A stretch of 64,000 nucleotides of DNA from Caenorhabditis remanei (lineage: Eukaryota > Nematoda > Chromadorea > Rhabditida > Rhabditidae): assembly GCF_010183535.1 (NCBI RefSeq), contig NC_071333.1:13080587-13144586 (forward strand), in the 5' to 3' direction. Shown here piece after piece: positions 10,384 to 21,500 of this stretch. The notes under the pieces are model-generated. The model was not told where the DNA came from and ran no database searches. It was given only the letters and a program-made list of their open reading frames with translations. How positions within the stretch are numbered: position 1 is the stretch's first letter; each line of letters opens with the position of its first letter. The position numbers were made by a program, and so were the translations under genes.

Positions 10384-11977
10384 AAAATTTGAAAGGTACT
10401 GAATTCGAGAAACGTTATCCACAATTCAAACTGAATGACGAGTGGAATGCACTGATTGATCCAATGGGTGGTGTTATCTATGCAGATGAATGGCTCAATG
10501 CTTTCAGAGTTAGTTTTACATCTCTTGAACTGTCCAACGTGTACAATTTCAGGATGAGTTCGAAAAACTGGGAGACATCATTCATGACCGTGAAACTGTT
10601 TTGTCTTACTCGGAGCTTTTTACATCACTTGAACTGTCCAACGTTGACAATTTCAGGATGATTTCCAAATACTCTCCTTCGGGACCGTGAAAGAATTTCC
10701 TCTCACTTGGAACAAGAAGAAACGGCTCTATTACAGTTTAGATGTCCTTTAAAAACTCAAACGTCCCTTAAAACACTTAGACGTCCCTTAAAACACTTAA
10801 ACGTCCTTTCAAACTCTAATTTTTTTTAAACGTCCTTTCAAAAGTTTAGACGTCCCAAAAAACGTTTAAACGTCCCATAAAATGTTTAGACGTCCCTTGA
10901 AATCCCAAAATATAGTTCTGAAGATTTAAACGTCCCAAAAAACATTTAGACGTCCCAAAAACATTTAGACGTCCCAAAAAACATTTAGACGTCCTAAAAA
11001 ACATTTAAACGTCCAAAAAAATGTTTAGACGTCCCTTGAACACTTTCAGTGGCTTTTAATGTTGAAGGGACGTCTAAACATTTTTTGGGACGTTTAAATG
11101 TTTTTTGGGACGTCTAAATGTTTTTTGGGACGTCTAAATGTTTTTTGGGACGTCTAATTATTTAAAACCAATTTTTCAGACTTCAAGGGACGTCTTAATA
11201 TTTAATGGGACGTCTAAACATTTTTTGGGACGTTTAAATGTTTTTTGGGACGTCTAAATGTTTTTTGGGACGTTTAAATGTTTTTTGGGACGTCTAAACA
11301 TTTTTGGGACGTCTAAATGTTTTTTGGGACGTTTAAACATTTTTGAACATATTTGGGATCCGAAAGGACGTTTAAATGTTTCAAAGGACGTCTAAGTGTT
11401 TCAAGGGACGTCTAATAGTTTTTTGGGACGTTCAAGTTTTCAAAGGACATCTTAACTGTAATAGAGCCGAAGAAACTCTCTACGTCAACAGGAATAAGGC
11501 TAGATACACGACCAAAAATGGCAAATTCACCTTGGGGTGCTGGATCACCAAGTTCCTTTCAGATGTGAAATTTAACATTGAAGTACTGCATATTAATTGA
11601 ACAATGGTTGAACAAGTTTTTTAGCCGGTCAGTATTTATGACTGCTACTGGAAAACTAAAAAGTACGCTGATTTCCATCTTATTCATGCCATTGATTGAT
11701 GGTTCCAGTAAAAGTCGATGAATGCATTCACACGGTTCGTTTCCATTTTTTGTTCAGTTCTGAATTTATTTTCCAGAACTCTCCGGGGAATCACTATATC
11801 ATTGGATCAATTCCCACCAAGAATCCAAACATATTGGTTGAATGCTGTGGCTCAGGTTCCGGATTTAAAATTGCTCCTAGAATCGGAAAATCTCTTGCTC
11901 AGATGGTTGCTGGGAAGAAGACCGCCGTCGATGTCTCATTCTTCTCCGCCGATCGATTCAAACCATTCAAAATCTGA
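10378..11977 (+). pseudogene. Decayed third oxidase copy (copy C)
   Basis: Pieces of copy B survive in order. The second half of its exon 3 is at about 10395-10507 and the start of its exon 4 at about 10553-10615. A second partial, diverged copy of the intron 3/exon 4 start follows at about 10617-10715. Then come the foldback insertion at 10724-11468, the exon 4 remainder to about 11581, an exon 5 fragment from 11625, part of exon 7 to about 11732, and an intact-looking exon 8 at 11777-11977. Exons 1-2, the first part of exon 3, the rest of exon 5, exon 6 and the start of exon 7 are missing, and the frame is broken several times. The predicted FAD-linking Cys (ECIHT) and the end sequence up to FKI remain. 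It cannot encode a working oxidase. Confidence 0.85.
10724..11468. mobile_element. Non-autonomous hAT-like foldback element with internal minisatellite
   Basis: The 745-bp insertion starts GGCTCTATTACAGTT and ends with its reverse complement AACTGTAATAGAGCC. It is flanked by an exact 8-bp duplication, GAAGAAAC (10716-10723 and 11469-11476). Eight-base target duplications are typical of the hAT superfamily. The interior is a degenerate repeat of about 20 bp built on GACGTCCCAAAAAACATTTA in the left half, and on its reverse complement in the right half, turning over near 11041-11065. The element could fold into one long hairpin. It has no transposase frame. Removing it and one duplication restores alignment with copy B exon 4, which fixes the boundaries. 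Confidence 0.85.
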
Positions 11978-12971
11978 TTTCCCTTTTCCATTTACTAGTA
12001 TTTCAATGAACATTAGTTCATTCGAATGAATTCCCATGTCCTTTCTCTCGCTTTATTCTTTTTCTCCTTTTTTCTTTCGAGAGTTGCAGCGCGCAACACC
12101 ACCTGCCGGACACCTGCTACTCATTTTTTCAACAGTTATCGAGGATCTCTCATAATCATACAAAAAGTAACAAAACCGAACGACAAAGAAAAAGATCTAG
12201 GCTCCGCCTATGCCCGCAATAAAAAAGAAAACCGCTGAGATCGGGATCCGCAGCGCTTTTTATCCTGATGGGACCAAGCTATGGTCAAGTTAATGACCCG
12301 GGAACACTTTTTTTTTAATAATCCTGTTCTCAATCTGTCTTTTGACTCTAATCCTTTGAACCTGTCAAAAATGGTCCAACATGTGCCGATACGGCTGCAA
12401 ATCGGAGTTCAGTACGTTTATTTCTGTATTTGTCATATCCGGGATTCACAATGATCCCAAATCAAGTAGTGCTTCCGGACAGAATGAATAGTATTCATCT
12501 ATTTTGGCAGATTTTGGAATTTAATCGTGATACGCTGCAAAAAAATGATCCTGATACTATTCGTTGTAGATGGCAATCATTCCAGTTGACACACTCTAAA
12601 CTCAAGGTTGCTTCTTTTCTCTCAATTCTGATTTCGAAAAGATTTCGAAAATAGTGTTGACCCCTATCGATTGCCTTGGCCCCGTTCAGACAGATTTCTC
12701 TAATTCCTCTGTGGGGACGAATATCACTTGCTGCACTCTGTCTCCGTCTCCCTATCTGTCACAGACAGTAACTCTCTGTCCCCTTCCCTCTTCTTCTTTT
12801 GCTTTTTGAATTGAAAAAAGAAGGGTGCACAAAACTCGTGTTACACTCCAAATGTCTGTGGGTTGTAAAATCAAACACACCAAACTTTTTGGCACCATTT
12901 CATCTTTGTCCTTCTTAATTTTTTTAGGCATCTGTTTTTTCTAAAGTTACTTGTTATTGATTGTTTTCAGA
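11978..12971. other. Spacer between oxidase relic and membrane-protein gene
   Basis: About 12026-12060 and 12238-12300 resemble the flank of copy B. About 12070-12235 between them has no counterpart there and looks like an insertion or a part lost from the other copy. An open stretch at about 12430-12654 lacks an ATG and matches nothing I know. TTGTTTTCAG at 12961-12970 is the acceptor before the next gene. Confidence 0.45.
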
Positions 12972-13891
12972 ATGATTGACAATTTCTCAGCAGCGATTCT
13001 CGTCATCTTTGGGCTCTTGAGACTCTTCGTACGTCAACACACTCGTCCTGCTCTTCCATTCTTGGAAGATGTTCGCTCCTGTATTCTTGCCGACGCACGT
13101 CTTCCAACAAGCCTGCTAGCCAAGTTTCTCATTCCGGTCGTTCTCTCCACGTTTCAGTCGTTCCGTGCCGGATGCGCATTGACCGTCCTTCTTGTTGCGA
13201 TGTGGACAGAGTGAGTAAAATTTATCTACAGCCGAATTTTTTCTGAGGGAAATTACGTTTTTGCGTCACTCCCACAAATCATTCCGACAATTATTGTGTT
13301 TCAGTGACTTCCAGTACCCACCGGTCGAACCTCCCCGGGAGCGCAACAGATTGGCTTCGTACTTCATACGTATTGTCTCATATGAGATCATCGTCGGTTC
13401 AATCATATGGGCGCTGTTCAATCAAAAAGAGGATGTCTACAACACTCTGACGATATTCCAGATGATCCTCGGCTTCAACTGCTTCTGGTTTGGCTATTAT
13501 GGGAAAGTTGATTATGATGAGTTCATGCACTTCCCTCACGGACTTCCAAACCGCATCTTTCCCGCTTCTTCCAGTAAGGCATTTTCTAAAAAATTTCGAG
13601 TCTATCTATAATTCCTTTTTTAGCATTCGACATGCTCCACCAGATCACCGGCCCGGACTATCAGCACAGAATCATTCAATGGATTGGATTTGGACTCTTG
13701 GCTGGAAATGGATTTGTCTACGCTTTCGTCTTTTATGAAGTCTGCAACCTCGCATCAAAGGCTTACACTCGCCACAGGTAGAATAAGTGTCACACATGGT
13801 CTTCGAAACTTACCGAACTTTCAGAATCAACCTGGAAGAAGACCCAAACCAAGTCGACGACGGAAGAACTCCGCTTCTTCAAAGATTCTAA
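12972..13891 (+). CDS. Multi-pass membrane protein, function unknown
   Basis: Exons 12972-13210, 13305-13573, 13624-13777 and 13825-13891 encode 242 aa. The ATG comes one base after TTGTTTTCAG, a strong spliced-leader acceptor, which supports this start. Hydrophobic segments are seen at about residues 5-22 (SAAILVIFGLLRLFV), 52-79 (LIPVVLSTF through TVLLVAMW), 95-118 (IVSYEIIVGSIIWALF), 126-145 (FQMILGFNCFWFGYYG) and 185-205 (IGFGLLAGNGFVYAFVF). A polar, acidic tail ends in RTPLLQRF. It has the look of a four- or five-span endomembrane or plasma-membrane protein. I recognise no family and assign no function. Its 3' UTR has a second copy at 10005-10383, so the gene was once part of the duplicated block. 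Confidence 0.8.
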
Positions 13892-14587
13892 GCTGCTGAA
13901 TGCAAACGGAATATGGACAACATTTCAATATCTACAAATCGTCAAATTTTAATTTTTTCTCTATCTCGCTTTATCTACTATTTTTTCATATAATATTTCC
14001 CAAACTTTCCACGAGATTGTTTCTTCTTCCGCTTCACCTTTCCCCTTATCTGGTGTTTTTTCACGTCTCCATTCCAGATCTGTTTCTACTTTCCATCTCA
14101 AGGTTCTCCTCTCCACCAATCAACCCAATCTCGATGTCTCCTCATATTTACCCACACGTTGTTACTATTTCCCAATTGCAACTGTTGTGCTAACTTGTTT
14201 GCTTGGAGTTTCGAACAAATGTTCTGGTATTAGACATCTGTTCTTCTGCATCCAATTTTAAAAAACAATATTATTGCATGTGACTAACGTCATTTTTTGG
14301 AGAAAGTCAATAATAAAACGTTCTGAAACCGAATGTCACTAAGTTTGAAAGTTTCTTGCCACAAAAATGAGTTTTCGACTCTGAATCTGTACTTCTTATT
14401 CAAAATTTAATAATTATCAATTTATTAATCATCAAAAATGCATTTATATTACAGGAAAATATTTCTACAAAAGCCCATACGACCAATTCGAGTGTTCAAA
14501 TACAATTCGGGTAGAAACAGAGCGCAACCCGCTGAAAAGTGGTGTGAAGAGAAAACAAGGAGAAAAAATGAGAGAAATGATTCTAAG
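13892..14587. other. Converging 3' UTRs
   Basis: The first part is the 3' UTR of the membrane-protein gene; AATAATAAAACG near 14310 is a likely poly(A) signal. The remainder lies beyond the gar-1 stop codon on the other strand. About 13986-14370 is the duplicated stretch also found at 10005-10383. Confidence 0.5.
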
Positions 14588-17500
14588 CTAAGCAACCTTG
14601 TTAAAGTTGCCGCGGAACATTCTCATGAAAGCAGATCGGAATTGTCGGTTGGCAAGAGCGTACGCAAACGGATTGCCACTGCTGTTCAAGTAGCACATGT
14701 AGTATGATAAGGTGTATAAAAACGACGGAATGCACTCTCCTTTACAGAAGCCATACACGGTTGCCTAAAAAATAGAATTTTGATAATGGGTGCAAGTTAA
14801 AGTTTTCAAACCAACCATAATGTAATATGGTGACCAGAGGATAGCGAAGAAACCAACAATGAAGGTGATAGTTCTGAAATTTGAACGTTGAGGCATGAGA
14901 CTAAACAGAGAATAATTTCTAACCGGAAAGCTTTGTGCGCCCTTTTCTCCGCTTTCGTTTGTTTCCTTCCTCTGTTAAAGACAGCGATCGGGGCGAAAAT
15001 TGAAGAAATCACTTTTTCTCTTGTGATGACGGTCGAAATTGTCGAAATTTTTCTGGAGACTCTATAATATATTCAGTCCAAACACAACAACCAACAAAGG
15101 TGAAAACAATTCTACTGAAATTATCAAACACATGTGTGCTACAAAAGAAGATTTGCTTTGCACATGCTTATTTTCTCCAATAAAACCTACCCAGAAGCAC
15201 TTAGGAAAGTATCGGTTTTGTTTGGTGGTGCAAGACGATCACGTTCTGGTTGTGTTGAAGTCTCGCCTCGATCATTGTTGTTATTGACAGTCAATTGAGG
15301 GACTTTTAGACTGTTATTCCGGTTTTCCGGCTTCTCTTCGCCTTCAACTTCGGAAGAGGAATCACTGAAAGAAAGGGGACAACGTGATTGGTCATGCTTA
15401 AACAGGAAAATAGAAGTTTGTGAATTTCAGTGAGATCTTATAAGATTTCGTGTGTAAAAATTGAAAGTTCATGGTATTGGTCCCAGGAACCGTATATTGT
15501 CACAACACCGTTATGAGGCACATAGAACTGACTAGAGTATCTGGTTACTAGATATCATGAAAGAAGTTGACATTGGTGTGTGTTATGATGTATGAGATAT
15601 GTTGCACGAAATGTTATAAATGAGTACAAAATGAGTAAACAGAGAAAATGAAACGTACTCGCTGTTGCTGCTACTTCCTCGTTCCTGTCTGGTACTCCGC
15701 CGACGGACCAGTGCTCTGGCGATTCGTTTTTTCATTGAAACAACCCATCGATCTGTTCGTTTCACTTCAATTGTCTCCATCTGATCGCCCTCCTGGAACA
15801 AAGAACACTAAAATTGAGAAAGGTCTAAGACTCCAGTATTTCCAAAAACTGAACTGTTTCATTTTTGTAGCGAAAGAAGAACTCAACTATGAAAAGTGTT
15901 TAAAACGCTCTAAACAACTTGTCTAACTTACAGGAACAGGTTCCTCAATCAATTGTACTGCAGTTGCTTCCGCCTGCTTAACTTTCGCTATCTGCCTAGG
16001 AGTGGAATGCTCCGAACGCCTACTGGATCGTGGTCGTTTGTTCTGAAAACTCAATCATAGCACGTAAACTCCCCAACGATCCCAGCTACCTTCTTATATT
16101 TCCTACTTCGTTGCAATATCACAGACGTGGTATCACTGTCATTATTAGAATCCGTATTTTTGAGTTTTTCTTCTTTAAAATTAAGTACCGATCCGAGTTC
16201 GTCGTCGGCGAAAAGTTTTCGTAGGCTATCAGCTTTTTCGATTTCCTTCTCTTCCTCGTGTGTAGTTGTTATACTATCTGATGCACTGTAACGAGACCTG
16301 GAAAGAAAATCTTTTTTTTCAGATCTATCAGTTCAAAATTTGATACCTAAGTGAAAGTCTTCCATAAGATTTAGCTGGTCGTGTACTCTGTACTCCATCA
16401 CTTTCACTTAACAAAGAAACTTTCTCCATTTCACTACATCGTCTAGAATTCGCCGCCGTTGGATGTGGTCCGGGATAGTAGCTTTCGTTGCTTTCTCTGT
16501 AATATAAACCAAGTGCATATAGTGTTTGTCGTCTCTTTTTCCTCAATGCTCAGTCAAGTTTTCGCACCCCTCACAGCCTACCTTCGCGAGAGAAATCCAC
16601 TTCTTTCTTCTTCAATGACTCCGAGGTTTTGATCATTGTCGGTGTTCATCGAGCCCTAAAATCAATTGAATTGAGTTCACAACAGTCATTTTTTCCTGGG
16701 AATATGAAAGTACAATCTATATACGAAATTATCCAATGGAAAGTTTTAAACTGAAAATTAGAGAAGTTTAGTAAACAGTATTTCGGGTATCAAATCAACG
16801 ATCCAACTTAAATAGTTTCTGTTGCATTTGTTAGTTTGCGTCATATATATATATATCAAGCAAATTAGGATGGGTATGAATATTATAAGTCCGCTCGGGC
16901 GGTACATATCCAGTTTGAAAACATGCATCTGAATTTCATTTCGTTTTTGTTAATACGATTAAGAAGCCATATCAGTTCCATCAATCGCAACAGATTATGA
17001 TTCAACATGCGAGTTTACCTCTACATTTAGATTGCTATGTGAGTTTGGATCAACTCGGAATTGGCTGGTTTCTGGCTCAGAAAAGCCAAAACGCCGTTGA
17101 TTATTGGCATCCTGAATGATTTGTTTTGCGGGGAAAATTGCCTAACATGCGCTAATATTGTGGATAAAAAGCTATGGAAAAAATGATGTCAGAAATTGAT
17201 GAAAAATTGAATGATCGAAAATGAAAAACCAGGTGGATAGAGAAATTAGCCTTTTGTGATGGATTTTTCACACTTACCCCTGCTTGATTACTTGTGTATC
17301 CACTATCTTTCTGTGCTTCTTCAGCTTTCTCTTTTTCCGCTTTTGACTGGAGCATCAAAGACACACCGACCTATAAAATATTTATACTAGCCAAAAGTCC
17401 AAGTATCATTTTCACACCTGTGTTCCCAGTCTCTGACTCAGAATCAGCGCAATATGTCTTCTCTCTTTCGCCTTCGCTTTCTTCTCGAGATTTTTGGCAG

Positions 17501-18594
17501 CTTGATGAATACCCTGAAGCACACATAAGAAATGAGACCAGTTTTCTTTTTTTGAAACCGGAAGAAGAAAAAAAAGGAACCTTATAAAGAATGAGCATTG
17601 CTACCAAAGTCGTCCAGTAATATGCGACATACATCCCCATATTCACATATGGATTACTCAAAAATGGCGCAGAGCACTCGGTGCCCGACATACTGAAAAC
17701 ATGGGTATAAGAAGACGGAAGAAACTTTTCAAAGTGTTCTTACCTATTAGATTGTCCTGTCATTGCCTGCCAACCATAAATCATGATACCAAATATAATT
17801 GCCGGCAGTAGCCAAGACATGACAATCAAAAGTTGCGTTTTTGTTGGACTCTGCCATTTCAAGTACTTTGCAGTATGGCAAACTGAAAAATGATGGGGGC
17901 TTGTGTAAATGATCAAAAGACTGCGTTTGAGTTTTAGAGACCAACCAGAAAGATATCTATCCGCCGTAATCAGCAGAACTGTCAGAATTGAAACTAAGCA
18001 TAACGTATAATCTAAAAACAGCCATGTCTGACATGCAACCCATCCCAGCGGCCACCGTTCTCCTGAAATCATTTTTTGATTGATTGGTGAACAAGAGAAA
18101 ATGTTTCATACCGTTTAGTACATATACAGTGAAAAACGGAAATCCTTCTATACCAATGATTAAATCAGAAATAGCCAAAGATACGATATATCGGTTGCTG
18201 ACCTGAAAAATTATTATGAAGAATCAAGATTTTGTGTGGTATCCAACCTGTTTACTAATGTTTCGCTCAATTCTGTATGCCACAATAACCATAGCGTTTC
18301 CAATGATAGTTTCCAAACTTAATACGATGATGATAAGCCATACCACAACCTAGAAGGAAGCAATTTTTGAAAAAATGATGAACAGAAATTCTTTTTTTTT
18401 GTTATTCGATTAACAGATTTTGTTCAGATATCTAACACTTCCGAGTTGGAAATTATATGACTTTCAAATACGATTAGCGATAAAAATTGTTTTTGATAAG
18501 TGACGTGTGAAATATAACTTACCTGAACTGGAACACTGTAAGGGGAGTTCCAACTGGTGTCCGCTGGATGCGGGAACACCGTGATGTTGGGCAT
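14588..18594 (-). CDS. gar-1: Muscarinic-type G-protein-coupled acetylcholine receptor GAR-1
   Basis: Eighteen exons join in frame to 712 aa: 18523-18594, 18248-18349, 18112-18202, 17946-18062, 17744-17882, 17581-17692, 17418-17513, 17278-17370, 17019-17111, 16582-16655, 16347-16496, 16090-16297, 15932-16042, 15659-15792, 15191-15364, 14924-15061, 14816-14873 and 14588-14764. It is a class A receptor: TM2 has the LAISDLIIG stretch with its Asp, TM3 ends in ADRY, and TM4 has WLLPAIIFG. TM6 reads FFAILWSPYYIM and TM7 has NSSGNPFAYA. The third cytoplasmic loop, about residues 236-620, is very long, charged and Ser-rich, as in GAR-1. Acetylcholine receptors of this kind sit in neuronal membranes and signal through G proteins. 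Exon 16 is read from the TATAG acceptor at 15062, which keeps the GVSRKIST sequence; using the nearer CTCCAG would drop five residues. The length is almost the same as C. elegans GAR-1. Confidence 0.95.
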
Positions 18595-21500
18595 CAGTTA
18601 GAGAAATGAAATGATCGTCCTGTTTGGAGAAGAAGCAGACGCTTCAGAAGTCGTTCACACTGAAAGGTTGTGAGTTCAGAATGGAAAAGACAAAGATGGG
18701 AAGACATAGATAAAATAACAAGTTAAGTAGACAGCGATTAATCAAAAGCAAAAACGCAGCAAAAAACGACTCGGATTTATTTTTTGATTTTTGAAGAAAG
18801 GGAAGAAGAAGAAGATGAAAGAGTAGATGGAATGAGAAAAAGTAAGCTGTGAGAGCGACTCTTTTTCTTTGAGCTTAAAGGTTTTTTGTCGTTTTTTGGG
18901 CAAGGTTTCATGGGAACGGAAAAATGTATGGGAGGATCCAAAGAAAGCATCGTTCAAAAACCAGGACCTTCAGAACTGTGCTCTGTTTCAAGGACTAGTA
19001 GAAGTCAGAGTCAAATAACACTTTTTCTAGGGGCGGCGCCAGGAGCCCTCTTTCTCTCTCTCTATTTTTTTCTCGCAGATGTGTGTACACGGCGCGAATA
19101 TATAGATATAAATGAAGAAGTGGAGAAGGAAAAAAAAGGGACACAACACATGATTTGAGGGTTCACATTAGATTGGTTTAGAAGGAGGGGGTCCCTGTCG
19201 AGTGTTACTCAACTTTAAAGTTCACTCGACCGTATAGCCGGTGGGAGGAAAAGAAGAAGAAGAAGAAGGGACTTGGTGACCAGAGGAAGTTGAGGTTGAG
19301 ATGGAGGAAAAGAAGAAAAAACACACGAATCCGGACACAACGACTTCAGAAGGACAACGCCGACATAGGAATGGTGGCCACCGAGACTTTTGAAAATGTT
19401 GGGGAAATATGGTAACGAAGCAAACAAAAACAAAAAAAAGAAGGAGAAAGAAGCCTAAAAACACAGAATCTTTTGAACACGACTTACTTTGGAATAGATT
19501 TCGGAGGAGGAAAAATAGAATTTGGTTTTTTTTTACTTCAACTTCGGCCTGACTGACTTTTCAGAATGTTCAAAATAATATTAGATTGAGACGTATAGGG
19601 GTGGGGTGTCAGAAGAAATATTGGTGTTCTGCCATTTCAGATAGTAGGAATTAACAACACAGAAATTTGGGGAGGAAAGCTCGCTTTTTTTCTTCCAGTT
19701 ATGGAGATATACGTGTATTTCGTCGCGGGTCGAAGCACCGTGTAAATCCAATATATGCTGATTTTATGTCCGCAATAATGAATTGAATTGCAAAATAAGC
19801 TAATGCAAGAAAAAAGAGGGATAGAGACTGAATATTTCCTTTTTTTCCTCTTTTTCAGATCAAGCCGAGTGACTGGCCTTCTGCATACATGCGCCGCTTC
19901 TTGCACACTAATAAAGAAAGACATACATCCAATGAATGCGGTTCGTTTTTCATTTCCGCTTGCCCCATTTACTGTTCTGAGAAGAAACAACGGGAGGCTT
20001 CAAGTAGAATAAGAAAAACAAGGAAGCTGGCAAAGTAGGTCATAGCAACTGGCATGAATCTATTTTAGATTCTTTGTTTAGCTGAAAAAGTACAGTGATC
20101 AATCAAAAGAAGCAATATACGGTGTCTAGTAAGAGCCAAAAAACAAAACTAAAAAACAAGAGAATCAGACTATGATAAAGTTGAAATTTTGGGAGGTTGT
20201 GACCTTAGATGAGGAAAATGACACAAAATGAAGCTCCAATTTGCTGTCTGAACTTATAAACTGTCGACAAAAAACAAAAGTTGTACTGGAAAAGTGTAGG
20301 GATACATCTGAGGATACATACAAGAATACATACAAATTTCCCGCCATTTTCCTTTTCTATTCTCTTGTCCTGCCCCGTCAATTTTTTCGGGGGCGGCGGC
20401 TTCTAACGACAAAAGTAACTTGACATCGAAGCTCAGGCTCAAAACGTCTCGTCCGCTTCTACTTGTTCCTAAATCAGTTTATCGCATGAATCCCATCGAA
20501 TGCTCTACGTAAGGAGGCAAGACGATCGAGAAGCATGTGCAAGAAATAGTTAGAATTTTATGATGCTCGAGAAAAAAGAAAAGTTGGTTTTGTTCTGAAT
20601 ACGGATTAGAGAAGATAGGTATATTAGCTGGATAATGAGTGGAAGTGGTTGGGATAAAAAGAAGAAAGTGATTCATTGACTAGAATGAGCACTGACCCAT
20701 TTTCTAATATTAGTTTATCTATCTTCTTTTATCTTGTTTTGTTTTTCATTTTTTGAACGATAATCCATGTTCGCTCGAGAGAAGAGCTTTTTGAGGAAAG
20801 CCACCTGATGAGCAGTTAGCTAGGATTTGAAAAAAAAAACTAGAAAAAAACCTATTTCCAGAAATTTCAATCAGTATCAATCACATTAGAAAATAAGGCC
20901 CCTATAATTATAAAATTATTAGGTAAAGAATAATTACAAAAAAAGTCAATTACAGTAGCCATGATTTCTGTGAATTTCAGGCACATTCTCATATTCAGAA
21001 AACAGAAAGTTCACAAAAAATCAGATTACAACTAATACACGTCATAATTTGGCGTAAATTTGGCAAATGGATGAAAAATCGGCCCCCACGACAACCCCGA
21101 TAACGATTCGGCCGAGAGCAATAGCGCAGGAAACATTTTTGGACAAAGACTGACTATTATTTATAACTTCTGCTGTAGGGTTTTCTTTTCTTTGCAGTAC
21201 CAAAACAACAAAAAGTCCCTTTTGGTTTTTTCTGGCGTCTTGAAAGAATCAAGTTCGGGTTAAGCCTGACCATTATTCTTTAGAGCTTTCTTAGGGGATT
21301 CGAATTCAGTTTTTCCTCAGTTTTTTCGGGTGTCCGCTCCGTTGTGAACTCACCAAAAAACTAAACCGCGTCAAGAGAACGGAAAGCACTTGAGAATAAG
21401 GGGTAAATTGAGTTGCTAGTGCTTTTGTCTCAAAAGTCTTCTGTTCCGAAATGGACAGAAATGGACAGATATGTCAGAACACAGAAGAAAACTTATTGAA

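Noticed and set aside
12430..12654. Open stretch between the oxidase relic and the membrane-protein gene
   Set aside because: No ATG, no match to the duplicated genes and no splice-linked neighbours; kept only as part of the spacer.
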